Below are positions 39,995 to 49,280 of a stretch of DNA of 64,000 nucleotides, one piece after another. Where the stretch lies: positions 434,001 through 498,000 of the forward strand of contig NZ_JAJNCZ010000004.1 in NCBI RefSeq assembly GCF_021026345.1. The letters are read 5' to 3'. Source of the stretch: Rhizobium sp. GN54. Lineage in GTDB: Bacteria > Pseudomonadota > Alphaproteobacteria > Rhizobiales > Rhizobiaceae. A program made the position numbers and the translations under genes. Numbering within the stretch: position 1 is the stretch's first letter; each line of letters starts with the position of its first letter. The notes beneath the pieces are model-generated. The model saw only the letters and a program-made list of their open reading frames with translations. It did not search any database and had not been told where the DNA came from.

Positions 39995-41443
39995 TTACTG
40001 CGTGGCTGCGACCTTGCGGCCGGGGGCCGGCGTCGGCACGGGCGTCTCGATCGCCGAGCCGCCGCCGATCGCCACGTTGAGCGAGACGTAGTCGTTGGCA
40101 AGCGAGCGAATGGACGAGGCCAGTGTCAGGCGGCTGTTTGCGACGTTGCGCTCGGCGTCGAGGACGTCGAGGATCGTGCTGGCGCCGCCGCGATAGCTTT
40201 CACGCGCGAGCGACAGGGCCTCCTCGTTCGAGGCCACGAGCCTGCGAAGTGCGGCAACGGTCTGGTAGTCGCGGATAAGCGCGGTCTGCGCGTTCTCCAC
40301 CTCTTCCACGGCGTTCAGCACGGTCTGCTTCCAGGCGAAATACTGCTGCTTGGCGACCGAATCGGCGATGTCGACTTGCGCACGCAGGGCGCCGCCGTTG
40401 AAGATCGGCACGGTCAGCGTCGGGCCGAACGACCATGAGGTGACGTTGCCCGTGATCGCGCTGATCGTGCGCGCGGCGCCGATGGTGCCGTCGAGCGTCA
40501 GGCTCGGATAGAGCTGCGATTCGGCAACGCCGATCTGGGCCGTGGCCGCGGCCAGGTTCCGTTCGGCCGCGCGGATGTCCGGGCGGTTGCGGATGAGGTC
40601 GGCGGGAACGCCGACGCGGGTCGAATGGCGAGGCGTCGGCTGGGGGCCGGCCTTGATGAGCTGCGGCGTGATGGTCGCGGCCGGCACGCCGAGCAACGTC
40701 GCCGCGCGGTTGGCGGACTGGTAGAAGCCCGTCTCCAGCGGCGGGATTTCCGCCAGCGTCTGGTTGACGAGGCCCTCGGCCTGCACGACGTCGAGGCTGG
40801 AGGCGGCACCCGCGGCGCGGATGTCCTGCGTCAGCTTCAGCGTTTCCCGGCGCGACTGCAGGTTCAGCCGGTTCAGCGCCAGCGCCTCCTGGAAGAAGCG
40901 GGCGCTGATATAGGTGGTCGTCAGCTCGTTGAGATAGGCGAGCCGGGCGACGTTGACGTTGTCGTAGGCGGCATCGAGCGAGGCGTTGGCGGATTCGCGC
41001 GCCCGGCGGTATTGTCCGAAGAAGTCGAGCAGCCAGGAGGCGCCGGCGCTGCCGGCCAGGTCCTTCGACTGCGTATGCCATACGCCGGACTGCCTCTGGA
41101 GCAGCGAACCGTCCTGTCCCGATGCGGTGGCGTTGCCGCCGGCATTGATCTGCGGCAGCCCGCCGGCGCCGGCGAGGATCACGTTCGCCTGCGCCTCGGA
41201 GATGCGCTCCAGCGATTGCAGGACGTCGAGGTTTTCGTTCATCCCGCGGGAAACAAGCTCATTGAGGCGCTTGTCGCGGAAGTTTTCCCACCATGGATCC
41301 AGCGTGGTGTCGCCTGCCGATTTCCCGGCGGCTTCCGAGAACTTGCCCGGCAGGGCGGTATCGGGCGCCTGGTAGTCCGGCCCCACGACGCATCCGCTGA
41401 GCAGCAACATCGTCAGCGGCAGTAGGGATTTTACAATCTTCAT
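39995..41443 (-). CDS. NodT-type outer-membrane efflux lipoprotein
   Basis: A 482-aa outer-membrane factor of the TolC/NodT family. It is a lipoprotein: the signal ends in the lipobox LSGC with Cys18. Two OEP repeats follow (first with WWENFRDKRLNELVSRGMNENLDVLQSLERI, second with NRPDIRAAERNLAAATAQIGVAES), each giving helices and beta strands of the tunnel. The tail is Pro/Ala rich. ATG 41443 has GGGG upstream. No RND pump or membrane-fusion protein gene is adjacent, so it is an orphan and must work with a pump encoded elsewhere, or with a type I exporter. Confidence 0.9.
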   Translation of the reverse strand: MKIVKSLLPLTMLLLSGCVVGPDYQAPDTALPGKFSEAAGKSAGDTTLDPWWENFRDKRLNELVSRGMNENLDVLQSLERISEAQANVILAGAGGLPQINAGGNATASGQDGSLLQRQSGVWHTQSKDLAGSAGASWLLDFFGQYRRARESANASLDAAYDNVNVARLAYLNELTTTYISARFFQEALALNRLNLQSRRETLKLTQDIRAAGAASSLDVVQAEGLVNQTLAEIPPLETGFYQSANRAATLLGVPAATITPQLIKAGPQPTPRHSTRVGVPADLIRNRPDIRAAERNLAAATAQIGVAESQLYPSLTLDGTIGAARTISAITGNVTSWSFGPTLTVPIFNGGALRAQVDIADSVAKQQYFAWKQTVLNAVEEVENAQTALIRDYQTVAALRRLVASNEEALSLARESYRGGASTILDVLDAERNVANSRLTLASSIRSLANDYVSLNVAIGGGSAIETPVPTPAPGRKVAATQ

Positions 41444-42191
41444 GTTTTTCCCCGAACCGCTCAACACCGCGGCTCACAATCTCGAGTCCAATTGGCGATT
41501 CGCGCATCATCCACGTGTCATGGTTAACGCACTTTCAACGGGGCGACGCCATGGCCGGCTCCGCCCAGAATCATCGAGCACAACATAACTACGCAAAAAA
41601 CCTTGCCAATGGGTTTTCGTCCGTCGTTCATCCGGAATCGCGAGTAATTCACGCCATATGTTGCGTTTTGGTCCCGGTTTTGGTGTCACAGATACGCCTT
41701 AGGATCGATTTGCAACTGTGGCGAATACGTCTTTTGCGTGAAAATTTTGCGGCTTCCGGATGGTGGTTCCGCCCAGAAAAAGAGCGAATGCCCAAAATAT
41801 GTGGAATGCAAGCTCATTTCTCTGTCGTGCTGCATGTGCGAAGAATTTTCCGCCAAACCAATTGTCATATGATTTCGGCGCAAAAATTTCCCAAAAAACG
41901 AGGGGTCGAGTTGACAAGGCGAGTTGTATCGCCTATCTCATCGAACGTAGCCGAGGGGCTATCCCTATAGAGCTGTCCAACCTCTCCACGCCGCCACCAT
42001 GGCGTGTGGCCCAACCAAGGGAGTGTGAATATGCATCGCAATGCCAACACCGCTTCCGCTGGTGATATTTTCTCCTGTCGCGGAACGAAATTCGGAATGA
42101 AACTTTCGGCCCTCCGCCGAATGTAACGTTCTCTACTTCGAACGATACGCAAGAATGATGTTCGCTGTGCTTGCGCATGGCAGGAGTTACT
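41444..42191. promoter_or_regulatory. AT-rich 748-bp gene-free region
   Basis: No gene supported. The NodT promoter side has TTAACCAT on the minus strand (complement of 41520-41527) with two GANTC sites at 41484-41488 and 41497-41501. Bases about 41640-41920 are markedly AT-rich and unlike the neighbours, with runs such as AAAATTTTCC-like stretches; an open frame of 151 codons runs through but reads as random sequence. The region ends with CAGGAG before the next small gene. Confidence 0.5.
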
Positions 42192-42407
42192 ATGGAAAAG
42201 CAAGTTATCGAGATCGGCGGGGAAGCCGTCGGGGTCGTCGTTCCGGACCAGGACAGGTTGAAGTTCGTCGCCGTCAAGTATCATGTGTGGGATCTGGATT
42301 CGAAGCGGTTCAATTCCGCAGACGAAGTCCGTGACGCGATCCGCAAGCTGATGAGCGATCCGGCCGCCGCCGGCCCTCGCACCACTGGCGGCCTCACCGC
42401 CGCCTGA
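42192..42407 (+). CDS. Small protein, paralogue of the 35.4 kb gene
   Basis: A 71-aa protein, related to the 62-aa product at 35359 (shared pattern KQVIE-x2-G, VG, FVAVK-x-HV-x-DLD-x2-RF). It has a longer Ala/Gly/Thr tail. No family is recognised. The start is ATG 42192 with CAGGAG upstream at the right spacing, good evidence of translation. Codon use is ordinary, so the gene is probably old in the lineage even though its 5' flank is AT-rich. Confidence 0.72.
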   Translation: MEKQVIEIGGEAVGVVVPDQDRLKFVAVKYHVWDLDSKRFNSADEVRDAIRKLMSDPAAAGPRTTGGLTAA

Positions 42408-42536
42408 CACTCTCCCCAAAGCTTCGATCTGGCGTGGACATCGCCAGCGTCGTCCCTACATCCGTCCTATCGACCGCCGCCCCTTCGGAATAGGGTGGCG
42501 TTCTCCTTCAACAGACCCGACGGATGGATACCTGCC

Positions 42537-43388
42537 ATGCCACATCCCGCCTTCACTCCCTCGAATGTCGCCGTCGTCACCGGTGCCGCCTCCGGCATCG
42601 GGCTGGCGGCGGCGAAACGGTTTGCCGGGCTCGGCATGCGTGTCGTGCTCGCCGACCTCGGCGGGCCGCGCCTCGATGCGGCAACCGCCATCGTCGCCCG
42701 CGATGCTGCCGGCGGGGAGAAGGACGTGCTGGCGGTGGCTGCGGATGTTTCCGATCCCGCCTCGGTGGAGGGGCTGCAGGAGACCGCGCGGGCGCGTTTC
42801 GGCCGGGTTCACGTGCTGATGAACAATGCCGGCGTCCAGCCCGGCAGCACAATTATGGGGCCGCGCGAGAATTGGGAAAAGGTGCTGGGCGTCAATCTGT
42901 GGGGCGTGATCAACGGCTGCCAGGCGTTCGTACCGGGCATGCTGGAGCACGGCGATGCCGCGGTCGTCATCAACACCGGCTCCAAGCAGGGGATCACCAC
43001 CCCGCCCGGCGATCCCGCCTACAACGTTTCCAAGGCCGGCGTGAAGGTCTTTACCGAGGCGCTCCAGCACGACCTGCGGAACCGTGGCGGCTGCAAGGTC
43101 AGCGCTCACCTCTTCATTCCCGGCTTCGTCTTCTCAGGGATGACGTCGAACGGCAGGACCGAGAAGCCCGAAGGCGCCTGGACGCCCGAGCAGACGCTCG
43201 AGTTCATGATGGAGAGCCTGGCCCGCGGCGACTTCTACATCCTCTGCCCGGACAACGAAGTGGCCCGGTCGACCGACGAGAAACGCATCCTCTGGGCTGC
43301 CGGCGATATCGTCGAGAACCGGCCGCCGCTGTCGCGCTGGCATCCGGAATTCGGCCCGGCCTTCAAGGCCTGGATCGAGAGGAAGTGA
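42537..43388 (+). CDS. SDR-family oxidoreductase
   Basis: A 283-aa classical short-chain dehydrogenase. The NAD(P)-binding TG-x3-G-x-G reads TGAASGIG near residue 14, the NNAG motif follows, and the catalytic Tyr-x3-Lys is AYNVSK, with a Ser in INTGSK. ATG 42537 is preferred over GTG 42495; the upstream Shine-Dalgarno is weak. It lies just before the VOC-hydrolase fusion gene and could act on quinone or carbonyl compounds, but the substrate is unknown. Confidence 0.85.
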   Translation: MPHPAFTPSNVAVVTGAASGIGLAAAKRFAGLGMRVVLADLGGPRLDAATAIVARDAAGGEKDVLAVAADVSDPASVEGLQETARARFGRVHVLMNNAGVQPGSTIMGPRENWEKVLGVNLWGVINGCQAFVPGMLEHGDAAVVINTGSKQGITTPPGDPAYNVSKAGVKVFTEALQHDLRNRGGCKVSAHLFIPGFVFSGMTSNGRTEKPEGAWTPEQTLEFMMESLARGDFYILCPDNEVARSTDEKRILWAAGDIVENRPPLSRWHPEFGPAFKAWIERK

Positions 43389-43493
43389 CGAGCACGCGAT
43401 CTTCGTTCGCAAATGGTGAACGGTGCTGTCACCGGCATCGGGCTGTCGCGGCGGCGTGAAACCTGATTGTCTGTGGCTGAACGGAGGACGGCC

Positions 43494-45050
43494 ATGACCA
43501 GCGGCATACACCACATCACCGCGATCACGCGAAAGATCCAGGCGAACGTCGATTTCTACGTCGGCTTCCTCGGGTTGCGGCTCGTCAAGCGGACGGCCGG
43601 CTTCGAGGATGCGGACCAGTTGCATCTCATCTATGGCGGCGGCACCGGGGCGCCCGGCACGCTCTTGACGTTTCTCTCCTGGGAGGACGGTTCGCCCGGC
43701 CGCGTCGGCACGGGGCAGGCGGCAGAGATCGCGCTTTCGATAGCGCCCGAATCGATCGGCTTCTGGCTGACGCGGGCGCTGACGTACAATATCCAGACGA
43801 CCGGACCGGCACAGGAGTTCGGCGAGCCGGTGCTGCGGCTGAAGGATCCGGACGGGATCATCGTCAAGCTCGTCGGCGAGGCGGACGTTCAGCCGGTCGA
43901 TCCCTGGCCGGCGTCCGGCATTGCCGCGGCGGATGCGATCCTGCGCATCCGCGGCGCCACGATCTTCAGCGAGAAGCCGGAGGATACGGCGGCGTTTCTC
44001 ACCCGCCACTTCGGCTTCCGGCCGGTTGCGGCTGCCAACGGCATCCGCCGGCTGGCAAGCGATGTCGCCGACATCCTCGACATTCGCGATGCCGCCGGCT
44101 TCTGGACCTCGGCGCCCGGCACCGGCACGATCGACCATATCGCCTTGCGGGCGGTCGACCGGGACACGGTCGAGCGTGCCGGGACCGTGCTGCAGGCCGA
44201 AGGCGCCGGCGACATCAACATGCATGACCGCACCTATTTCTATTCGCTCTATGTGCGCGAACCCGGCGGGGCGCTGATCGAATATGCCTCGGACGGGCCG
44301 GGCATGTTCGTCGACGAGCCGCCGGAGACACTCGGCACCAGGCTGTTCGTGCCCGCGCATCTCCATGCCGATCCGGCCGACGTCCGGGCGCGGCTGCCCC
44401 AGTTTTCCCTTCCAGGAGAAGAAAGAATGACCGAACGGGACCTGCCTTTCATCCATCGCGTCCACCGCCCCGAGAAGGGGGACGGCAGCACGCTGGTGCT
44501 GCTGCACGGCACCGGCGGTAACGAAACCACGCTCCTTCCCTTCGGCGCGCGCGTCGCGCCCAATGCAACGCTCGTCAGCCTGCGCGGACGCAGCAACGAC
44601 GAGGGGTATCCGCGATTCTTCCGGCGGCTGACCATGACGACGTTCGACCAGGCGGAGATCGCTTCCGAGGCCGAAGCGCTGGTCGCCTTCATCGCCGAGG
44701 CGAACGCGGCCTACGGGCTCGATCCGGCCCGCACCGTCTTCCTCGGCTATTCCAACGGCGCCAACATGCTGGGGGCGATCATGCAGTTGCATCCCGGCGT
44801 CATCCGCAACGCGGTGCTGCTGCGGGGCATGAACGCACTGGAAGCGCCGCAGGATGCGGATCTGACCGGAACGAACGTGCTGATGGTAACGGGGCAGTCC
44901 GATCCCTACGGCCCGCATGCCCAGGAGATCGAGAAACGCCTTTCGGAGGCCGGCGCCAGCGTCGAGAACCGCGTCCTGCCCGCCGGGCACGATATCGGCC
45001 TGCCCGACGTCGAACTGGCACGGGCGTTCATGGAGAAGGTGACGAAATAG
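43494..45050 (+). CDS. VOC dioxygenase fused to MhqD-like hydrolase
   Basis: A 518-aa two-domain protein. Residues 1-310 are a VOC-fold ring-cleaving dioxygenase of the MhqA/E/O type (GIHHITAIT with metal-binding His, two glyoxalase repeats, Glu in ALIEYASDGPG). From residue 312 an alpha/beta hydrolase of the MhqD type follows: HGTGGNE oxyanion loop, GYSNGAN nucleophile elbow with Ser420, Asp470 (QSDPY) and His499. In most genomes the two are separate adjacent genes. Here the join has a perfect internal ribosome binding site (AGGAG at 44414) and ATG 44427, so the hydrolase may also be made alone. ATG 43494 with GGAGGA is the start. Confidence 0.9.
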   Translation: MTSGIHHITAITRKIQANVDFYVGFLGLRLVKRTAGFEDADQLHLIYGGGTGAPGTLLTFLSWEDGSPGRVGTGQAAEIALSIAPESIGFWLTRALTYNIQTTGPAQEFGEPVLRLKDPDGIIVKLVGEADVQPVDPWPASGIAAADAILRIRGATIFSEKPEDTAAFLTRHFGFRPVAAANGIRRLASDVADILDIRDAAGFWTSAPGTGTIDHIALRAVDRDTVERAGTVLQAEGAGDINMHDRTYFYSLYVREPGGALIEYASDGPGMFVDEPPETLGTRLFVPAHLHADPADVRARLPQFSLPGEERMTERDLPFIHRVHRPEKGDGSTLVLLHGTGGNETTLLPFGARVAPNATLVSLRGRSNDEGYPRFFRRLTMTTFDQAEIASEAEALVAFIAEANAAYGLDPARTVFLGYSNGANMLGAIMQLHPGVIRNAVLLRGMNALEAPQDADLTGTNVLMVTGQSDPYGPHAQEIEKRLSEAGASVENRVLPAGHDIGLPDVELARAFMEKVTK

Positions 45051-45081
45051 CCTCAGGGCTGCCAACGGGCCTGTGAATGGA

Positions 45082-45118
45082 GAAACACCCTCTTTCCCCG
45101 CCGGGAAGAGGGTGTTTC
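45082..45118. terminator. Bidirectional terminator after the fusion gene
   Basis: A perfect 13-bp inverted repeat GAAACACCCTCTT / AAGAGGGTGTTTC with 11-nt loop between convergent genes. Confidence 0.85.
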
Positions 45119-45161
45119 CGTTCGAGATACAGGCGGCCGTTCGCCGGCCGGGCCGTCGGCC

Positions 45162-45725
45162 TTAACTCCGGGCCTCCCGCACGAAAGCTGCAAAACCCTC
45201 GACGAAGGTACGAAGGCGCTTTTCGGTCGCCTCGTCGATGATCTTTCCGTGCTCGTCGAAGACCGATCCGGCTTTGGACACCATCAGCTTGGTCCCGAAC
45301 CAGGGGCGGGTGCCGAGCGTGCGCATGATCGGCAGCCAGGCTTCCTGGGACAGAAGTGTCCCGAAATTGCCGGGCGAGGCGCCGGTAGTGGCGAAGGGCT
45401 TGCCGGCAAAGATGCGGGGGATGTCGGACGAGGGCCGCGTCATCCAGTCGAGCGCGTTCTTGAACACGCCGGGGATGGCGTTGTTGTATTCGGGCGTGAA
45501 CAGCATGACCCCGTCCGCCTCCGCCACCAGTTCCTTCAGCACCGTCGCGGCGGCCGGCACGCCGTGCGCCGTCTCCTCGTCGCCGTCATAGAGCGGGATG
45601 CCGCGGATCGTGCCTTCGACGATCGTGACCCCCTCGGGCGCCATCGCGATCGCGGCGCGCATCAGGGCGGTGTTGTAGGACGCCTTGCGCAGGCTGCCTG
45701 AAATCGCCACGAGCTTGGTCATCAT
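45162..45725 (-). CDS. NAD(P)H-dependent FMN reductase
   Basis: A 187-aa flavodoxin-fold reductase (FMN_red family). The FMN-phosphate loop ISGSLRKASYN is at residues 8-18, the flavin-binding TPEYNNAIPGVFKNALDW motif and the SPGNFG loop are clear. Such enzymes reduce quinones, chromate or azo compounds with NAD(P)H. It sits between two VOC dioxygenases, consistent with a quinone-handling role. Start is the first of two adjacent ATGs. Confidence 0.9.
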   Translation of the reverse strand: MMTKLVAISGSLRKASYNTALMRAAIAMAPEGVTIVEGTIRGIPLYDGDEETAHGVPAAATVLKELVAEADGVMLFTPEYNNAIPGVFKNALDWMTRPSSDIPRIFAGKPFATTGASPGNFGTLLSQEAWLPIMRTLGTRPWFGTKLMVSKAGSVFDEHGKIIDEATEKRLRTFVEGFAAFVREARS

Positions 45726-45789
45726 TGTCTCTCCTCATATAGGGGCCGGGCCGCTTCCCGCGGATGAATCATCGCCCGGCGATCAAACG

Positions 45790-45828
45790 AAAACCCCGGC
45801 AGGAAGGCAATGTTCCTGCCGGGGTTTT
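45790..45828 (-). terminator. Terminator of the second VOC gene
   Basis: A perfect 16-bp inverted repeat AAAACCCCGGCAGGAA / TTCCTGCCGGGGTTTT with 7-nt loop between the VOC stop and the FMN reductase start. Confidence 0.9.
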
Positions 45829-45861
45829 CCATGTCCGGTGCCGCGGTCGCCCCGGTTCAGC

Positions 45862-46821
45862 CTAGACGATGACGAGCGGTTTCAGGCGGGCCTCGATCTG
45901 CTCGCGGCGCGGCTCGAGGAAGGGCGGCAGCGAGAGGCTTTCGCCGAGCGTCTCCAGCGGTTCGTCGACGGCGAATCCCGGCCCGTCGGTGGCGAGTTCG
46001 AACAGCACGCCGTTCGGCTCGCGGAAATAGAGCGAGCGGAAGTAGTATCGCTCGACCTCGCCACTGGAGGGCACGCGGAAACCGCGAACCCGCTCGGTCC
46101 AGGCATGCAGCGCCTCGATGTCGGGAACGCGGAAGGCGACGTGATGGACGGCGCCCGCACCCTGATGGGCCGCCGGCAGGTCGGGTTCGACGGCGACGTG
46201 CAGTTCGGCCGCCGGCCCGCCTTCGCCCATCGAAAAGACATGGACGTCGCCGGTGCCGTCCGGCGAGGGATAGGTCGACGTCTGCCTCATGTTCATCACC
46301 TGCACCAGCACGGTCTCGGTGTTGCGGATGTCCGGCACGCTGATCGTGATCGGGCCGAGACCCTTGATCTGATGCTCGGCGGGAACCGGGCTTCGGTCCC
46401 AGGGATGCGAGGGCGCGCCGCTGTCGTCCACGGTGAGGCGGAAGCGCTGGCCCTCCTGGTCCTCGAAGTCGAGTGTCTGGCGGCCGGCGACGTCGCGGAT
46501 CTCACCGGACTTCACCTTCAGGTCGTCGAACCGCGCCTTCCACCAGCGCAGGCTTTCAGCGCTGCCGACGCGCAGGCCGGTGCGGCTGATGCTGTGGGTG
46601 CCGCGGCGTTCGCGCCCGACCGGCCAGTCGAAGAAGGTCAGGTCGGTGCCCGGCGAGGCAAGGCCGTCGGCATAGAAGAGATGGTAGGCGCTGGTGTCGT
46701 CCTGATTGACGGTCTTCTTCACCAGGCGCAGGCCGAGCGTCTGCGTATAGAAGTGCAGGTTCTCGGACGCGTTCGCGGTGATTGCGGTCAGGTGATGGAT
46801 GCCGGTCAGTTGCATGGTCAT
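45862..46821 (-). CDS. Ring-cleaving VOC dioxygenase (MhqO-like)
   Basis: A 319-aa VOC-superfamily protein with two glyoxalase repeats. Metal-ligand positions are visible: His near residue 9 in GIHHLTAIT, His in [10 protein letters not shown], and Glu in [11 protein letters not shown]. The closing sequence REQIEARL matches the MhqA/E/O family of putative hydroquinone/catechol dioxygenases. It resembles the N-terminal half of the 43.5 kb fusion gene, so the two are paralogues in one cluster. Start ATG 46821 with GGAG upstream. Confidence 0.88.
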   Translation of the reverse strand: MTMQLTGIHHLTAITANASENLHFYTQTLGLRLVKKTVNQDDTSAYHLFYADGLASPGTDLTFFDWPVGRERRGTHSISRTGLRVGSAESLRWWKARFDDLKVKSGEIRDVAGRQTLDFEDQEGQRFRLTVDDSGAPSHPWDRSPVPAEHQIKGLGPITISVPDIRNTETVLVQVMNMRQTSTYPSPDGTGDVHVFSMGEGGPAAELHVAVEPDLPAAHQGAGAVHHVAFRVPDIEALHAWTERVRGFRVPSSGEVERYYFRSLYFREPNGVLFELATDGPGFAVDEPLETLGESLSLPPFLEPRREQIEARLKPLVIV

Positions 46822-47314
46822 GGGGTGCTCCTGCCATTGGGGAAGGCCGCTCTCAAGGTGCGGCGGTGAGCCCAATATCGCCCCGACCGGCGTTTCCTTG
46901 AAGTGGACGGACGGAGAACGCTCCGTTCTCTATTGCTGAACGCAGCCGGTCTGCGATCTCGGGCGCGCCGGCGCCGGCCGTGGTAAATCTTCCGTTGCCA
47001 TGCGTCGTTTTTGTGCATCGCAAAATCGGAGGGCGCAGCTTTGCCGTGAAAATAGGCGCGGGCTTCTGCAATCTGCGCGGCAGGGCCCGGTTTTGATGGC
47101 CGAACGACGCCTGATTGCCTTTGGCACGAATCCTGCTTTCCCTATGGCAGGTCCAGAGGGGACCGCCGAAGAGAAGCGTCCTAGAAGACTGCTCCGGGAA
47201 TGCCGTCGTCCAGCGCAGAGAGAGCCAGAAAGGCTCCCGCCCTGGCGGCGGCATTTTTGTTTCCGCCACCACCACCGGCCACAATCTGTCTGCAAATCCC
47301 CCGGCGGGACAGGA
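46822..47314. other. Gene-free stretch
   Basis: No credible gene or strong motif is seen in these 493 bases; open frames here have poor composition. Promoter elements for the minus-strand VOC gene probably lie near 46830-46920. Confidence 0.5.
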
Positions 47315-48115
47315 TCAATCGTCGCGGCCGCCGGCCAGGACCAGCCTGACGTTGTTCTGGTCGAGCATGCGGCGGATGTCGGACGGCGGCTCCTCGTCGG
47401 TCACCAGCATGTCGTAGGTATCGGGCGGGGCGATCGTGATCGGGGCCGAGCGGCCGAACTTCTGCGCATCGGCGACAATGATCCGGTTCTGCGCCTGCCG
47501 CGCGGCGATGCGGGAGACGTCGGCCTCCTGCATGTCCTGCAGCATGAAGCCGGAACGGGCGTTGATCGCGGTGACCGACAGGATGGCATGCTGCAGGTTG
47601 AAGCGCTCGATATAGCCCAGCGCCTCGACGCCGAAGGTGCCGGCATCATGGGCGCGCAGTTCGCCGCCGGCGAAATAGACCCGGTTGTTGTTGCGAGTGG
47701 CGAGCGTATGGGCGACGGAGAGCGAATTGGTCACGATGAAGAGATCGTGGTGCTTCTGCAGGGCGACGGCGATGAAGGCGGTCGTCGAGCCGATGTCGAG
47801 GAACAGGCTGTCGCCGTTCTTGACCATCGTCGCGACCTTCGCCGCGATCAGGCGCTTCGGCTCGGGGTTCACGTTCATGCGGAAGTGCAGCGGCTGCTCG
47901 GTTGCGCTGTCGGTGATGTGCACGCCGCCATGCACCTTGGTCACCAGGCCGTTTGCCTCGAGCGTGCGGATGTTGCGGCGGATGGTCTCTTCGGACACGC
48001 CCAGGCGGTCGGCCAGAAACTGGATGCGGCTGGAGCCGCCGGCAAGGCGCAGTTCGTCCAGGATCTCGCGCTCGCGATGATTGGAAAGGGTCGGGGTGGC
48101 GGGCGTCGTGTCCAT
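47315..48115 (-). CDS. DeoR-family transcriptional regulator
   Basis: A 266-aa regulator: an N-terminal HTH (about 14-65: REREILDELRLAGGSSRIQFLADRLGVSEETIRRNIRTLE) and the C-terminal DeoR sensor domain with its phosphosugar-binding signature (DSLFLDIGSTTAFIAVAL, then IVTNS, and FAGGELR). ATG 48115 was chosen (GGAAGAG upstream). It diverges from the phosphotransferase / flavoprotein pair and probably represses it in response to a phosphorylated ligand. Confidence 0.9.
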   Translation of the reverse strand: MDTTPATPTLSNHREREILDELRLAGGSSRIQFLADRLGVSEETIRRNIRTLEANGLVTKVHGGVHITDSATEQPLHFRMNVNPEPKRLIAAKVATMVKNGDSLFLDIGSTTAFIAVALQKHHDLFIVTNSLSVAHTLATRNNNRVYFAGGELRAHDAGTFGVEALGYIERFNLQHAILSVTAINARSGFMLQDMQEADVSRIAARQAQNRIIVADAQKFGRSAPITIAPPDTYDMLVTDEEPPSDIRRMLDQNNVRLVLAGGRDD

Positions 48116-48381
48116 GCTCTTCCTTGTGCCGGCATGCCGACGGAGGCCATGCCTGACGCGGATCCGGTGAACCATCATAAATGTGAATGTCGCCGGTTAT
48201 CCGTATTTCGGGCAGAAAACCCAAAGAAACCACGCAGCATTGGCCATCATGGATCATATCTTACGACAAAAAGCCATGACGATGTTCGTTTTTGTGGAAA
48301 ATTCTTGACAGTTTTCCGCGAGTGCGGGAACGTCTGCGGAAAAGACAGGCGTGCCGAATGGGCGCCGGGGAACGATGGCAG

Positions 48382-49266
48382 ATGGACCCAGCCGCGCAGG
48401 AGATGATCCGCTCGCTGCCGTTTTGGAACGGGCAGCCCGAAATTGCCGTTCTCAAGGGCGGCATCACCAATACGAACTACAAGGTCGTCGACGGCGGCCG
48501 CGCCTATGTCGTCCGGCTCGGCGACGATATCCCGGTCCATCAGATCAGCCGGCAGAACGAGGTCTCCGCCAGCCGGGCGGCGCATGCGGCGGGCGTTTCT
48601 CCCGCAGTCATCCATCACCAGCCCGGCGTCCTCGTGCTCGACTATGTGCCCGGCAGGACGCTCGAGCCCGAGGACATCCGCTCGCAGGCCTGTCTGGAGC
48701 GCATCGTCCCATTGCTGCGACGGTGCCACCGTGAGACCGGGCGCCACTATCGCGGGCCGGCGATGATCTTCTGGGCCTTCCACGTCATCGAGGACTATGC
48801 CGCAACGCTCGCCGGCGCCTCCAGCCCTCACGTCGCGAGGCTGGAGGAACTGCTGGCGATGTCCCGCCTGCTGGAAGCGAGCGCCGGGCCCTATGATATC
48901 GTCTTCGGCCACAACGACCTTTTGGCGTCGAACGTCATCGACGACGGCGAGAGGCTCTGGCTGATCGACTGGGACTATGCCGGATACAACACGCCACTGT
49001 TCGACCTCGGCGGCCTCGCCTCCAACAACGACCTTGGCGAAGAGCAGGAGAAGTGGCTGCTGGAGACCTATTTCGAGCAGCCGCTCACCGACGACCTCTG
49101 GCGACGCTACCAGGCGATGAAGTGCGCGTCGCTGCTGCGCGAGACGCTGTGGAGCATGGTGTCGGAGCTGCACTCGACCATCGATTTCGATTATGCCGCC
49201 TATAGCATGGACAACCTCGACCGGTTCTTCCGGGCGTTCGCGTTCTTCATGAAGGCAAGACCGTAG
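48382..49266 (+). CDS. Choline/ethanolamine kinase-like phosphotransferase
   Basis: A 294-aa protein of the APH/choline kinase fold. The nucleotide-binding Gly-rich start reads KGGITNTNYKV, the catalytic HNDLLASNV and metal-binding WLIDWDYAGYNTPLFDL motifs are clear. It probably phosphorylates a small amino alcohol. ATG 48382 or 48358 could be used. It lies 14 bases before the dimethylglycine-dehydrogenase-like gene, so the pair is likely co-transcribed. Confidence 0.83.
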   Translation: MDPAAQEMIRSLPFWNGQPEIAVLKGGITNTNYKVVDGGRAYVVRLGDDIPVHQISRQNEVSASRAAHAAGVSPAVIHHQPGVLVLDYVPGRTLEPEDIRSQACLERIVPLLRRCHRETGRHYRGPAMIFWAFHVIEDYAATLAGASSPHVARLEELLAMSRLLEASAGPYDIVFGHNDLLASNVIDDGERLWLIDWDYAGYNTPLFDLGGLASNNDLGEEQEKWLLETYFEQPLTDDLWRRYQAMKCASLLRETLWSMVSELHSTIDFDYAAYSMDNLDRFFRAFAFFMKARP

Positions 49267-49280
49267 GGGAGCGGGAGACC

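Noticed and set aside
41515-41970. A 151-codon plus-strand open frame in the AT-rich region
   Set aside because: Composition is random-like, no ribosome binding site at good spacing, no family resemblance.
47000-48406. A 468-codon plus-strand open frame
   Set aside because: It is antisense to the DeoR gene and reads as low-complexity Arg/Gly/Ala sequence.
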